From assembly GCA_900315835.1 (NCBI GenBank), contig ONAR01000002.1, forward strand, positions 51,261 to 115,260: a DNA stretch of 64,000 bases, read 5' to 3'. The DNA comes from an uncultured Prevotella sp. (GTDB lineage: Bacteria; Bacteroidota; Bacteroidia; Bacteroidales; Bacteroidaceae). The position numbers and the translations under genes are program-made. The notes beneath the pieces are model-generated. The model made no database searches. It was not told the origin of the DNA and worked only from the letters and a program-made list of their open reading frames with translations. Positions 8,304 to 17,533 of the stretch are shown piece by piece. Each line of letters begins with the position of its first letter. The stretch's first letter is position 1.

Positions 8304-10820
8304 CTACCCCACTATCTTGAACCGCGAGAACTTGAGGAGGAGCTGCTTGCGCCCCGTCTCGTCAAACTCCACCGTGGCCTTGCGGTTGTCGCCACTTCCC
8401 TCTAACACAACGACTTTTCCACGGCCGAAGCGTGGATGCTCAATCACCGAACCCACGCTCAGCCGCTGACCGTCAGCCAGAACCGTAGACTGCACGGCCG
8501 CATGCTCCGACGCCACACGGCCGCCATTGGCCATTGACCGCGACACCTTCGTCCACCTCCCCTCTCGTTTCAGCCGCTGCTCGAAGTCCTCAGAGAAGGG
8601 GTTGACAGCCTGCTCAGGGCGATGAGGCGCCGTGATCTTCGGTTTAGGGTCGGCCATGAACTGCCCCGCCACCGGTCTCGAGTTCTGCATGCGGTTGCTG
8701 CTGCGGTGATAGCCCTCGCCCCAATCGCGGAATCCTGTGTAGGGCCGGTTGATCTCGAAGTTGTCGCTCCACGGCCGGTCGATGCCACTCGTTTTCCACG
8801 TCATGCCGCCAGGTACGCCGCCCTCCGACCGATGGTCAACAAACTGCGGGTCAATGTCGGCCAAGAATCGGCTCTTCTCAACGTATTTATCCGCTTTACC
8901 GAAGCGCCACCGCGAATGGGCCCACGTGAGGTAGCAGTGCTTTTCGGCGCGCGTGATAGCTACATAGAGCAACCGGCGCTCCTCCTCGAGGTTCTTCGGA
9001 TTGTCGAGTGACATCAGACTCGGGAAGATGTTCTCCTCCATTCCCACGACAAACACTGTGTTGAACTCCAGTCCCTTCGATGCGTGGATGGTCATCAGTT
9101 TGATTTTGTCGTCGGTATCGCTGTCGCTGTCTTGGTCGGTGAGCAGCGCCACAGTAGGCAAATAATCGGCGAGCGTGGCGTGGTCGCCGTTGCCCAACTC
9201 CTGCTGTCCGTTGACGAAGTCGGCAATGCCCGAGACCAGTCCGTCGACGTTGTCGCGCCGCATGTCTCCTTCGGGCGAGTTGTCCCTACGCAACTCCTCC
9301 TCGATGCCGCTGTTGGTGATGATGAGCTTGCCCAGCGTGAGGGCGTCGGTCGAGGGCAGCTGACTGATAAACGAGCTGACAAGCTGCTGGAACTTGGCGA
9401 GTTTGGTTCTGGCACCACTGTTTACGTCGACCGGGTAGTCGTCGGGGTGGCTGATGACCTGCCACATGCTGACGCCGCTGGCCCTCGCCACATCGCCCAC
9501 GCGCTGCACAGTCTTGTCGCCGATGCCTCGTGCGGGATAGTTGATGACGCGCAACAGGGCCTCCTCATCGTCGGGGTTGACCACCAGACGGTAGTAGGCG
9601 ATGATGTCCTTGATTTCCTTGCGCTGGTAGAAGCTCACGCCACCGTAGACCTGATAATGCTGCGCCAGCCCCACCTCAGGCTTCATCATCTCCTCCTCGA
9701 ACAGACGGCTCTGCGCATTGGTGCGGTAGAGGATGGCGAAGTCGCTGTAGTGCAGCCCCTCCTGCTTGCGCAGCCGCTTGATCTCACGGCAGACGATGGC
9801 GGCCTCGCGCTTATCAGAGATGGTCTCCCAGACGATGACCTTCTCGCCCTCGGCATTGCGGCTGAATACGTCTTTGTCAATCTGCTGCCGGTTGTGCTTC
9901 ATCAGTGAGTTGGCCGCGCTGACGATATTCTGTGTCGAGCGGTAATTCTGTTCGAGTTTGAACAGTTTAACGTTGGGATATACCGCATTGAAATGCAGCA
10001 TGTTGCTGATGTTGGCTCCACGAAAGGCGTAGATGCTCTGATAGTCGTCACCCACCATGCACACGTGCGGGTTGTTGCCGGTGAGCAACTGGATAATCTG
10101 CTGTTGGGCGTAGTTGGTGTCCTGGTACTCATCGACGAGGATATAACTGAAACGTTCAGCGTATTTCTTGCGGATGTCGGGGTGCTGCGAGAGCAGCAGG
10201 TAGGTGTTGAGCAGCAGGTCGTCGAAGTCCATGGCGTTGGAAGCCTTGAGCCGCTGCTGATAGGCCACGAATATCTTATACAGCTCAGCCATGTTCCGGT
10301 GGGCATCATAGTCCATGGCACGCTCGTCGGTAGCATATTCCTCAGCACCTCTCAATCCGTTCTTTGCCCTTGAGATGACAGCGTGAACGGCCGATGGCTT
10401 ATAGGTCTTGTCGTCGAGTCCCATCTGCTTGATGATGCTCTTCAGCACCGAACGCGAGTCGCTCTCGTCATAGATGGTGTACGATGAGGAATAGCCGATG
10501 CTGGAGGCCTCATAGCGCAGGATGCGGGCGAAAATGGAGTGAAACGTACCCATCTGCAGGTATTGGGCGCGCTCCTCGCCCACGATGCCGGCGATGCGCT
10601 CCTTCATCTCCCGCGCCGCCTTGTTGGTGAAGGTGAGTGCAAGAATGCTCCACGGATTCATGCCATAGTGCTGCAGCAGCCAAGCGATTTTATAGGTCAG
10701 CACCCGCGTCTTGCCCGACCCTGCTCCTGCGATGACGAGCTGCGGCCCGTCGCAATAGACTACACTCTCTTTTTGTTTCTCGTTTAGCTGATTAAGTATC
10801 TCTTCCTCTGTTGTTTGCAT
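8304..10820 (-). CDS. uvrD: UvrD/PcrA family 3'-5' DNA helicase
   Basis: An 838-residue superfamily 1A helicase that unwinds DNA in excision and mismatch repair and strips RecA or RNA polymerase from DNA. Seen are the Walker A motif AGAGSGKT at 31-38, the DEYQDT Walker B box, QNYRSTQNI (motif IV), TIHASKGLEFNTVFV (motif V) and VAITRAEKH (motif VI). The C-terminus (about 790-836, starting HPRFGRGKVVVLEG) is the Tudor-like domain of PcrA/UvrD that contacts RNA polymerase. The start MQTTEEEILNQLNEKQ matches the family. It lies 56 bp downstream of mtgA on the same strand with no promoter seen between. Confidence 0.95.
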   Translation of the reverse strand: MQTTEEEILNQLNEKQKESVVYCDGPQLVIAGAGSGKTRVLTYKIAWLLQHYGMNPWSILALTFTNKAAREMKERIAGIVGEERAQYLQMGTFHSIFARILRYEASSIGYSSSYTIYDESDSRSVLKSIIKQMGLDDKTYKPSAVHAVISRAKNGLRGAEEYATDERAMDYDAHRNMAELYKIFVAYQQRLKASNAMDFDDLLLNTYLLLSQHPDIRKKYAERFSYILVDEYQDTNYAQQQIIQLLTGNNPHVCMVGDDYQSIYAFRGANISNMLHFNAVYPNVKLFKLEQNYRSTQNIVSAANSLMKHNRQQIDKDVFSRNAEGEKVIVWETISDKREAAIVCREIKRLRKQEGLHYSDFAILYRTNAQSRLFEEEMMKPEVGLAQHYQVYGGVSFYQRKEIKDIIAYYRLVVNPDDEEALLRVINYPARGIGDKTVQRVGDVARASGVSMWQVISHPDDYPVDVNSGARTKLAKFQQLVSSFISQLPSTDALTLGKLIITNSGIEEELRRDNSPEGDMRRDNVDGLVSGIADFVNGQQELGNGDHATLADYLPTVALLTDQDSDSDTDDKIKLMTIHASKGLEFNTVFVVGMEENIFPSLMSLDNPKNLEEERRLLYVAITRAEKHCYLTWAHSRWRFGKADKYVEKSRFLADIDPQFVDHRSEGGVPGGMTWKTSGIDRPWSDNFEINRPYTGFRDWGEGYHRSSNRMQNSRPVAGQFMADPKPKITAPHRPEQAVNPFSEDFEQRLKREGRWTKVSRSMANGGRVASEHAAVQSTVLADGQRLSVGSVIEHPRFGRGKVVVLEGSGDNRKATVEFDETGRKQLLLKFSRFKIVG

Positions 10821-10876
10821 AAATCCGATTTCTCAAAAAATCAACTGACTATCTAAAAGCTCAAAAACTCAAGAAC

Positions 10877-11590
10877 TCACCTGTAAGTGGACCCCACCGC
10901 CGTCCTTGGGTCGTAGTCCTCACCCTCTTTCGGGAACGAGGGAATGAAGCGCATGTTGGCTTTGATCTGGCGCTCACGCTTGCGCATATAGGCGCTGGGG
11001 TATTTCGACGAGAATTTCCGTGGATTGGGCAGCGTGGCGGCAATGAGCGCACAGTCGCTGCGCGTAAGGTCGCTGGCCTTCTTGCCGAAGTTATATTCAG
11101 CACATGCGTCGACGCCGTAGATGCCGTCGCCCATCTCGATGGAGTTCAAGTACACTTCCATGATGCGGTGCTTGCCCCAGAACACTTCAATGAGCGTGGT
11201 GAAGTAAAGCTCGAAGCCCTTCCTTATCCACGATCGTCCGGGCCACAGAAAGACATTCTTCGCCGTCTGCTGCGAGATGGTGCTGGCGCCATGAGTGCGG
11301 CCGCCCCGTATGTTGTGCTTGGCCGCTTTGTCGATGGCATTGAAGTCGACACCATGATGCAGCAGGAAACGGGCGTCCTCGCTCGCCATGACCGCCACAG
11401 GCATGTGGGGCGACATCTCATCGAGCGGAATCCAATGGTGATGGATGGTGAGGTTGCCATTCTCCACACAGCGGATGAGCATCAGTGGTGTGATATAGAC
11501 TGGAATAAACCGATAGGCGATAACCGCGAGGATGGATGAGGCAAAGAAAAGACTGACCACCCAACGGACAATGCGCTTGAACTTTCTCAT
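10877..11590 (-). CDS. mtgA: Monofunctional peptidoglycan glycosyltransferase
   Basis: A 237-residue GT51 enzyme that polymerises lipid II into glycan strands at the outer face of the inner membrane. One N-terminal membrane anchor (about residues 9-30) precedes the catalytic domain. The catalytic glutamate is in the conserved ASEDARFLLHHGVD motif, followed by GASTISQQTAKN and the MEVYLNSIEMG motif. There is no transpeptidase domain, so it makes glycan only. The gene sits between a terminator of the upstream lipoprotein gene and uvrD; its own promoter is not evident, so read-through or an unrecognised promoter must supply it. Confidence 0.93.
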   Translation of the reverse strand: MRKFKRIVRWVVSLFFASSILAVIAYRFIPVYITPLMLIRCVENGNLTIHHHWIPLDEMSPHMPVAVMASEDARFLLHHGVDFNAIDKAAKHNIRGGRTHGASTISQQTAKNVFLWPGRSWIRKGFELYFTTLIEVFWGKHRIMEVYLNSIEMGDGIYGVDACAEYNFGKKASDLTRSDCALIAATLPNPRKFSSKYPSAYMRKRERQIKANMRFIPSFPKEGEDYDPRTAVGSTYR

Positions 11591-11598
11591 ATAAACAG

Positions 11599-11637
11599 AA
11601 AAAAGGAGTTAAGGAGACCGTAGCCCCCTTAGCTCCT
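11599..11637 (-). terminator. Intrinsic terminator of the OmpA-like lipoprotein gene
   Basis: On the minus strand a stem formed by 11633-11637/11627-11631 with 11604-11608/11610-11614 (10 pairs with one mismatch, core AGGAG and CTCCT) is followed by a run of six T at 11599-11604. It starts about 20 bp after the lipoprotein stop codon. Confidence 0.75.
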
Positions 11638-11657
11638 ATAACGTAGTGAAAATGATT

Positions 11658-12350
11658 TTACTGCAGTGTGCCGGCATTAGCCTTGTTAATCATGTCCCGT
11701 GAGGCATAGAGATAAACCTCCACACGACGGTTGGCCTGCGACACAGTCTTGTTTTCAATCTCATCCTGGCTGCCCTTGCCCACGATGTTCTGTAGCTGGG
11801 TAGAGTTCACGCCGCAAGAGGTCAGATAGTCGGCCACGCTCTGTGCGCGCTTCTGACTCAGTGGCACGTTGATGGCGTCGCCACCTGAGCGGTCGGTATA
11901 GCCATAGATGTCGACGTGGCAGTCGGAATTATTCTTCAGCACCTGCGAGAATTTGGCCAAAGAGGTCTTGCTGGTCGTGTTGAGCGTGTAGCCGTTGGTC
12001 GGGAAGAGAATGCCGCTGTCGAAAGTCACCTTCACAGCCTTCAGACCGTTGCTGTCGGTGACTTCCTCCACCTGGGCGTTCTCCACTTGGGCAGCCTGCT
12101 GGGCGACCTTATCCATGTGCTTGCCAATGAGCGTGCCAGCACCTGCGCCTACCGCGCCACCGATAGCGGCACCAATGGCGGCACCCTTACCATGACCGGC
12201 AATAGCACCGATGATTGAGCCTAATGCAGCACCACCGCCTGCACCAATCAGTGTGCCTGTGCCCTGCTTGGTGGAGCAACTCGTAAACGTAAAACCACTG
12301 AAGATGGTTAAGAAACACATGCCCAGTGTAAGTGTCTTGACATTTTTCAT
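11658..12350 (-). CDS. OmpA-family lipoprotein with glycine-zipper domain
   Basis: A 230-residue envelope protein. A lipoprotein signal ends with the lipobox FTSC (Cys25). Residues about 33-78 form a glycine/alanine-rich zipper (repeated GAxxGxxxG), and about 105-225 are an OmpA C-terminal domain that binds diaminopimelate in peptidoglycan; GYTDRSGGDAINVPLSQKRA contains the ligand-binding Asp and Arg. It should tether the outer membrane to the wall. It has its own promoter (12386-12393, minus strand) and a terminator, so it is monocistronic. The family is Pal/YiaD-like; which physiological role applies is not readable. Confidence 0.88.
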   Translation of the reverse strand: MKNVKTLTLGMCFLTIFSGFTFTSCSTKQGTGTLIGAGGGAALGSIIGAIAGHGKGAAIGAAIGGAVGAGAGTLIGKHMDKVAQQAAQVENAQVEEVTDSNGLKAVKVTFDSGILFPTNGYTLNTTSKTSLAKFSQVLKNNSDCHVDIYGYTDRSGGDAINVPLSQKRAQSVADYLTSCGVNSTQLQNIVGKGSQDEIENKTVSQANRRVEVYLYASRDMINKANAGTLQ

Positions 12351-12385
12351 AATTCAATATTTTAGTTAACCTAAATTTTTATGTG

Positions 12386-12393
12386 CAAAGATA
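12386..12393 (-). promoter_or_regulatory. -7 box of the OmpA-like lipoprotein gene
   Basis: On the minus strand TATCTTTG matches TAnnTTTG and lies 36 bp upstream of the ATG. No -33 element is obvious. Confidence 0.65.
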
Positions 12394-12437
12394 AGCCTTT
12401 TTTCGATATGAAGGAATGCTATCCTACTTTTTTTTAC

Positions 12438-12456
12438 TAACTTTGCAGCAAAGTTA
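12438..12456. promoter_or_regulatory. Palindromic pair of -7 boxes upstream of proS
   Basis: TAACTTTGC (12438-12446), one A, and GCAAAGTTA (12448-12456) make a perfect 19-bp palindrome. The left half is a plus-strand -7 box for proS (111 bp upstream of its ATG). The right half is the same box on the minus strand, pointing toward the lipoprotein gene. Confidence 0.7.
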
Positions 12457-12501
12457 AACATAAGTAACTTTTCACCGAAGGGGAGAAAACCTATGACAAC
12501 G

Positions 12502-12523
12502 TAGGGAAATCCCTAAAATCGAA
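12502..12523 (+). promoter_or_regulatory. Leader hairpin and CCCTAAAATCGAA motif upstream of proS
   Basis: A small stem (TAGGG and CCCTA, loop AAAT, 12502-12515) overlaps the 13-base motif CCCTAAAATCGAA (12511-12523), which recurs exactly in the gyrA leader at 42577-42589. Function unknown. Confidence 0.4.
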
Positions 12524-12556
12524 CATACACTAAATTAATAAGCTATTTTATAAGCA

Positions 12557-14041
12557 ATGGCAAAAGAACTGAAACAACTCACCAAGCGCGCTGACAACTA
12601 TAGCCAGTGGTACAACGACTTGGTGATGAAAGCCGACCTCGCTGAGCTGGCCCCGGTGCGCGGCTGCATGATTATCAAGCCTTATGGCTACGCCATCTGG
12701 GAAAAGATGCAGGCCCAGCTGGACAAGATGTTTAAGGAAACGGGCGCGCAAAACGCCTACTTTCCCCTGCTCATTCCCGTGAGCTTCTTCGCCCGTGAGG
12801 CCGAGCATGTAAAGGGTTTCGCCAAAGAGAGCGCCGTGGTGACGCACTATCGTCTGAAAGCCGACGACCAGGGCAACATCAGCGTTGACCCCGACGCCAA
12901 ACTCGACGAGCCGCTCGTCATCCGCCCCACCTCGGAGACAATGATCTGGCACACCTATAAGAACTGGATACACTCATGGCGCGACCTGCCCATCATCTGC
13001 AACCAATGGTGCAACGTGATGCGCTGGGAGATGCGCACGCGTCCCTTCCTCCGCACGTCGGAATTCCTTTGGCAGGAGGGCCACACCGCCCACGCCACCA
13101 AGGAAGAGGCCGAGGCCAAGGCACAGCAAATGCTCCACGTATATGCCGACTTCGTGGAGAACTGGATGGATGTGCCTGTCATTCAGGGCACTAAGAGTCC
13201 TACCGAGCGCTTTGCCGGTGCACTCAACACCTATACCATCGAGGCTATGATGCAGGATGGTAAGGCGCTGCAGAGCGGCACCAGCCACTTCCTTGGCCAG
13301 AACTTCGCCAAGAGTTTCGACGTGACCTTCCTCAACAAGGAGAACAAGCCTGAATATGTCTGGGCAACCTCATGGGGCGTCTCTACCCGACTCATGGGTG
13401 CGCTCATCATGGTGCACTCCGACGACAACGGTCTCGTGCTGCCTCCGCGTCTGGCACCTATCCAGGTGGTCATCGTGCCCATCAACAAGAACGATGAGCA
13501 GCTCAGCGCCATCTCGGCCAAGCTGCAGCCCGTCATCGAGGAACTGCGCAGCAAGGGCATCAGCGTGAAATACGACGACGCCGACAACAAGCGCCCTGGC
13601 TTTAAGTTTGCCGACTACGAGCTGAAAGGTGTGCCGGTGAGACTGGTTATGGGTGGCCGCGACCTCGAGAACAACACCATCGAGATCATGCGCCGCGATA
13701 CGCTGGAGAAAGAGAACGTCAGCTTCGACGGCATCGCTCAGCGCGTCATCGAGACCTTGGAGGATATGCAGAAGGCTATCTTCGAGAAAGCCCGCAAATA
13801 CCGCGACGAGCATATCTATGAATGCAACAACTACGACGAGTTCAAGGAGCGCGTACAGAATGGAGGCTTCTTCCTCTGCCCCTGGGATGGCACTGCTGAG
13901 ACCGAGGCCAAGATTAAGGAAGACACGCAGGCCACCATCCGTTGCATCCCCATGGGTTACGACCAGAACGTCGAGGGCCTGACCGACATGGTGAGCGGTA
14001 AGCCCGCTGCGTATAAGGTAATTATCGCAAGAGCGTACTAA
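12557..14041 (+). CDS. proS: Prolyl-tRNA synthetase, archaeal/eukaryote-like form
   Basis: A 494-residue class II aminoacyl-tRNA synthetase that charges tRNA-Pro in the cytoplasm. Motif 2 ([15 protein letters not shown], followed by [11 protein letters not shown]) and motif 3 ([16 protein letters not shown]) are clear, and the anticodon-binding domain (about 300-400) and a zinc-binding-like C-terminal domain follow. The long editing insertion typical of E. coli-type ProRS is missing and the length matches the shorter form found in archaea, eukaryotes and many Bacteroidota. It has a long leader of about 100 bases from the promoter at 12438 and is followed by a hairpin, so it is probably transcribed alone. 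Confidence 0.95.
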   Translation: MAKELKQLTKRADNYSQWYNDLVMKADLAELAPVRGCMIIKPYGYAIWEKMQAQLDKMFKETGAQNAYFPLLIPVSFFAREAEHVKGFAKESAVVTHYRLKADDQGNISVDPDAKLDEPLVIRPTSETMIWHTYKNWIHSWRDLPIICNQWCNVMRWEMRTRPFLRTSEFLWQEGHTAHATKEEAEAKAQQMLHVYADFVENWMDVPVIQGTKSPTERFAGALNTYTIEAMMQDGKALQSGTSHFLGQNFAKSFDVTFLNKENKPEYVWATSWGVSTRLMGALIMVHSDDNGLVLPPRLAPIQVVIVPINKNDEQLSAISAKLQPVIEELRSKGISVKYDDADNKRPGFKFADYELKGVPVRLVMGGRDLENNTIEIMRRDTLEKENVSFDGIAQRVIETLEDMQKAIFEKARKYRDEHIYECNNYDEFKERVQNGGFFLCPWDGTAETEAKIKEDTQATIRCIPMGYDQNVEGLTDMVSGKPAAYKVIIARAY

Positions 14042-14052
14042 ATCATTACTTA

Positions 14053-14096
14053 CATTGCGCCAATTTCAACCCTTATCGGTTGGGATTGGCTCAATG
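14053..14096 (+). terminator. Hairpin after proS
   Basis: Nested complementary segments (CATTG/CAATG, GCCAAT/ATTGGC, CAACC/GGTTG) form a long stem around a short loop starting 12 bp after the proS stop. The following sequence is only moderately T-rich, so it may be a weak terminator or an mRNA 3'-end stabiliser. Confidence 0.55.
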
Positions 14097-14150
14097 TTAT
14101 GTTTCTCTTTATGAGAACTTTATAATCGATTAAACCTAAACCGAAGGCTG

Positions 14151-17100
14151 ATGACTGATGAGAAGAAACCGGCTTTGACAGCCCTTCAACAGATACCGAG
14201 AGACGACCGCCCGCTGACCGTCTATAAAGCCAGCGCAGGCAGCGGAAAGACCTTTACCCTGGCCGTGGAATACATCAAACTTCTCATCAAAGACCCGCAG
14301 AACTACCGCTATATCCTTGCCGTGACCTTCACCAACAAAGCCACGCAGGAGATGAAGCAGCGCATCTTGTCTAAGCTCTATGGCATTGCCCACGGCTTGA
14401 AAGACGATGACGACTATTTCAATGCCGTGCGCAAGGACTTTCCCCAGCTACCCGAAACCAAAATTCGTTTGCTCGCCGGAAAAGCCTTGTCGGAGATGGT
14501 GCACAACTACAGCTATTTCCGCGTAGAGACCATCGACAGCTTCTTCCAGCGCATCCTCCGTAACCTCGCCCGCGAACTCGATCTCACCGCCAACCTGCAG
14601 GTGGTGCTCAACGACAAAGAGGTGGAGCGGCAGGCCGTCGATAATATTATCGAACAGATAGAGAAAGACGATGACCCGCTGCTGGCCTGGATCATGGAGT
14701 TTGTGCAGGAGCGCATGGCCGACGACAAGAACTGGAATGTCATCGGCGCCATCAAGTCGTTTGGCGAGAATATCTTCTCCGATTTCTATAAGTCGCATCA
14801 GGAGCAGCTGAAGGCCATCATCAACGACGGCGACTTCTTCAAAACCTATAAGTCGAAGTTGCAGCAGCTCAAGCGCGATGCCGACAACCGCATGAAGGGC
14901 TTTGCCCACCGCTACGAAGTGATTGCCAGGGAGAATGGTCTCACCGACAGCAATTACTTCCACGGCCACAGCAATGTACCCGGATACTTCGAGTGTCTGT
15001 CCAACGGCAACTATTTAGGCGACAAGAAGATGCCCAACTCTTATGTGGCGAAGGGCTTGGGGCCCAATCCCGAGGGGCTGTTGAAGAAAAGCGACATCGG
15101 CACCCCCGAGGGCAACGTCATCGTCAGTCAGGTAGCGCCGCTGCTCAAGGAAGCTGAGGAGGCCCGGCAGAAGGCAGTCGTCACTGCGGTGTCGGTCGAC
15201 ATCACCCTGCAGCATATCAATGAGCTGCGATTGCTTGGGCGCATCGAGAAGGAGGTGAGCCGCATCAACAACGAAAACAACGAATACCTGCTCAGCAACA
15301 CGCAGGCGCTGTTGCGCTCACTCATCGATGAGCAAGACTCGCCTTTCATCTACGAGAAGATTGGCGGTCAGCTGCGCTTCATCATGATCGATGAGTTTCA
15401 GGATACGAGCATCGTGCAATGGCAGAACTTCGAAGTGTTGCTCAACGACTGCATTGCCCATGACAAGGGCAGCATGATTGTAGGCGACGTGAAGCAGAGC
15501 ATCTACCGTTGGCGCGATGGCGACTGGCATCAGCTGCAGAGTCTGCGTGAGGACACCTACCCCCAAGTAAAGGTGGAGCCGCTGAAGACTAACTATCGCT
15601 CTGATAGGAACATCATCGGTTTCAACAACGCTTTCTTCACTGCGGCAGCCAACCACATCACCGATGAAACCGTAAGAAATCTCACCGAGCAGCGGGCGCC
15701 CGAGTCATTGATTGCCGAAGCCAAGGAGATAAGAACTGCTTACGCCGATGTGGAGCAGCTGGTGCCTGACAGCAAGTCCGCCGTGGGGCGCGTTGAGGTG
15801 ACGCTGCTGCCTGCAAAGGACTACGACGAGCAGATGATCGCGGGCGTACAGCAGACCATTGAGCACTTACTCGAGCTCCACACGCCGGAGGATAAGATTG
15901 CCGTCATCGTGAGGCGCAACAAGCATATCAAGCTGTTGGCCAGTTACTTCCTCCACCATCCAGTGACGGTCAACGGTCAACCGGTGATGCTCAACATGGT
16001 ATCAGATGAAGCTTTCCGCCTCGATGCCTCGCTGGCGGTCAACATCATCGTGAAGGCCATGCGGCTGCTCATTGCTCCCGACGACCGACTGACCGAGGCT
16101 TTCCTCGTCAAGGCCTACCGCCAGATCGTCAGTCCGAAAGACAGCGACGCCGAGTTGTTTGTGGGTAAAGAGACGCTGACCAATGAGCTTCCTCAAGAGA
16201 TGGCAACCGAGCGCGACTGGCTGCTCTCGCTGCCGCTTATCGATCTTGCCGAACAGCTCCACGCCATCTTCCGGCTCAATGAACTCAAGCATCAAAGCGC
16301 TTACATCTGTGCTTTCTTCGATGAAATGGCCACTTTCGTCAATCGCCATGTCGCTGGCATCGAGGAGTTCTTGGAGGAGTGGGATACCAACCTCTGCGCA
16401 AAATCCATCCACAGCGACGAGATCAACGGCATCCGGCTCCTGACCATCCACAAGAGCAAAGGCCTTGAGTTTGACAATGTTATCATCCCCTACTGCGACT
16501 GGACCATTGAGGACATGCGCGACATCCTTTGGGCAGAACCCAAGGCGAAGGTGTTCAACGCACTGCCACTGGTGCCGCTCAATCTCTATGCCAAGCGTCT
16601 GCAAAACTCCATCTATAAGAACGATTATCTGAGCGAGCACACGAAGAATTTGATTGATAACCTCAACCTGCTCTATGTGGCCTTCACCCGCGCCTCGCGC
16701 AACCTCTTCATCATCGGCAAGAACGAGGCGCCACAACTGCCTTCACTGCTGCTGAAGACGCTGCTGCCGCAACTGCAGGACAGCCTCAAAGACAAAGCAG
16801 AGGTCGAAGTCGACGATAATCAGGAGACAAAGATTTTCCGCTTCACCTTCGGCGTGCAGAGTCCGTCGAAGAAGAAGAAGGACAATGAAGTCGCAAACAT
16901 CTTTGAGCAGAAAGAGGAACCCGTTAAGATAACGATTGAGAACACCGGCAAGGAGGTCAATTTCTTGGAAAGCAATGCGAGCAAAGACTTTATGACACCC
17001 GACGACGAGCTTGACGACCTGCAGCGACGTCAGGCCTACATCGAGACGGGGAACATCCTTCACGCGCTCTTTGCCACCATCCACAACTATAATGAGATTG

Positions 17101-17480
17101 ACAAGGCGGTGGCGCAATTCGAATTCGATGGGGTACCGTTTCGTTACCCCATGTCGCGTAATCAACTGAAAGCCAACATAAAAGCCAAACTCGAAAACAA
17201 GCAGATAAGAGATTGGTTCTCCCCACATTGGAAAGTATTCAACGAGTGCAGCATTCTTTACTTCGACCATGACAGGGGCTATGCGCACGAAGCCCGCCCC
17301 GACCGCGTCATCTACGACGACCAGCAGATGATTGTCATCGACTTCAAGACGGGTAAAGAGAAACCCGACCATATTGATCAGGTCCGTGGCTACATGCAGA
17401 TGCTCCGAGCAATGGGCTTTGCCAACGTCAGCGGTTACCTGTGGTATATCCACCACGACAACATCGTAAATGTCGAATGA
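14151..17480 (+). CDS. addA: AddA-like helicase-nuclease subunit
   Basis: An 1109-residue UvrD-type helicase fused to a PD-(D/E)XK nuclease, the RecB-like subunit of a double-strand-break resection complex. Helicase motifs: KASAGSGKTFTL near residue 26, MIDEFQDT near 410, LKTNYRSDRNI, TIHKSKGLEFDNVIIPY near 765 and LYVAFTRASRN near 845. The nuclease core is VIDFKTGKEKPDH near 1063, with an upstream RPDRVIYDD strand. Together with the next gene it would process DNA ends for RecA loading. It begins 109 bp after proS; addB follows after 53 bp. The family assignment is firm; AddA rather than RecB follows from its partner. Confidence 0.9.
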   Translation: MTDEKKPALTALQQIPRDDRPLTVYKASAGSGKTFTLAVEYIKLLIKDPQNYRYILAVTFTNKATQEMKQRILSKLYGIAHGLKDDDDYFNAVRKDFPQLPETKIRLLAGKALSEMVHNYSYFRVETIDSFFQRILRNLARELDLTANLQVVLNDKEVERQAVDNIIEQIEKDDDPLLAWIMEFVQERMADDKNWNVIGAIKSFGENIFSDFYKSHQEQLKAIINDGDFFKTYKSKLQQLKRDADNRMKGFAHRYEVIARENGLTDSNYFHGHSNVPGYFECLSNGNYLGDKKMPNSYVAKGLGPNPEGLLKKSDIGTPEGNVIVSQVAPLLKEAEEARQKAVVTAVSVDITLQHINELRLLGRIEKEVSRINNENNEYLLSNTQALLRSLIDEQDSPFIYEKIGGQLRFIMIDEFQDTSIVQWQNFEVLLNDCIAHDKGSMIVGDVKQSIYRWRDGDWHQLQSLREDTYPQVKVEPLKTNYRSDRNIIGFNNAFFTAAANHITDETVRNLTEQRAPESLIAEAKEIRTAYADVEQLVPDSKSAVGRVEVTLLPAKDYDEQMIAGVQQTIEHLLELHTPEDKIAVIVRRNKHIKLLASYFLHHPVTVNGQPVMLNMVSDEAFRLDASLAVNIIVKAMRLLIAPDDRLTEAFLVKAYRQIVSPKDSDAELFVGKETLTNELPQEMATERDWLLSLPLIDLAEQLHAIFRLNELKHQSAYICAFFDEMATFVNRHVAGIEEFLEEWDTNLCAKSIHSDEINGIRLLTIHKSKGLEFDNVIIPYCDWTIEDMRDILWAEPKAKVFNALPLVPLNLYAKRLQNSIYKNDYLSEHTKNLIDNLNLLYVAFTRASRNLFIIGKNEAPQLPSLLLKTLLPQLQDSLKDKAEVEVDDNQETKIFRFTFGVQSPSKKKKDNEVANIFEQKEEPVKITIENTGKEVNFLESNASKDFMTPDDELDDLQRRQAYIETGNILHALFATIHNYNEIDKAVAQFEFDGVPFRYPMSRNQLKANIKAKLENKQIRDWFSPHWKVFNECSILYFDHDRGYAHEARPDRVIYDDQQMIVIDFKTGKEKPDHIDQVRGYMQMLRAMGFANVSGYLWYIHHDNIVNVE

Positions 17481-17533
17481 ATGCATGTTGAATGTGGATT
17501 GATAGTGTGTTGAACGATTAAATTTGATTTCCT

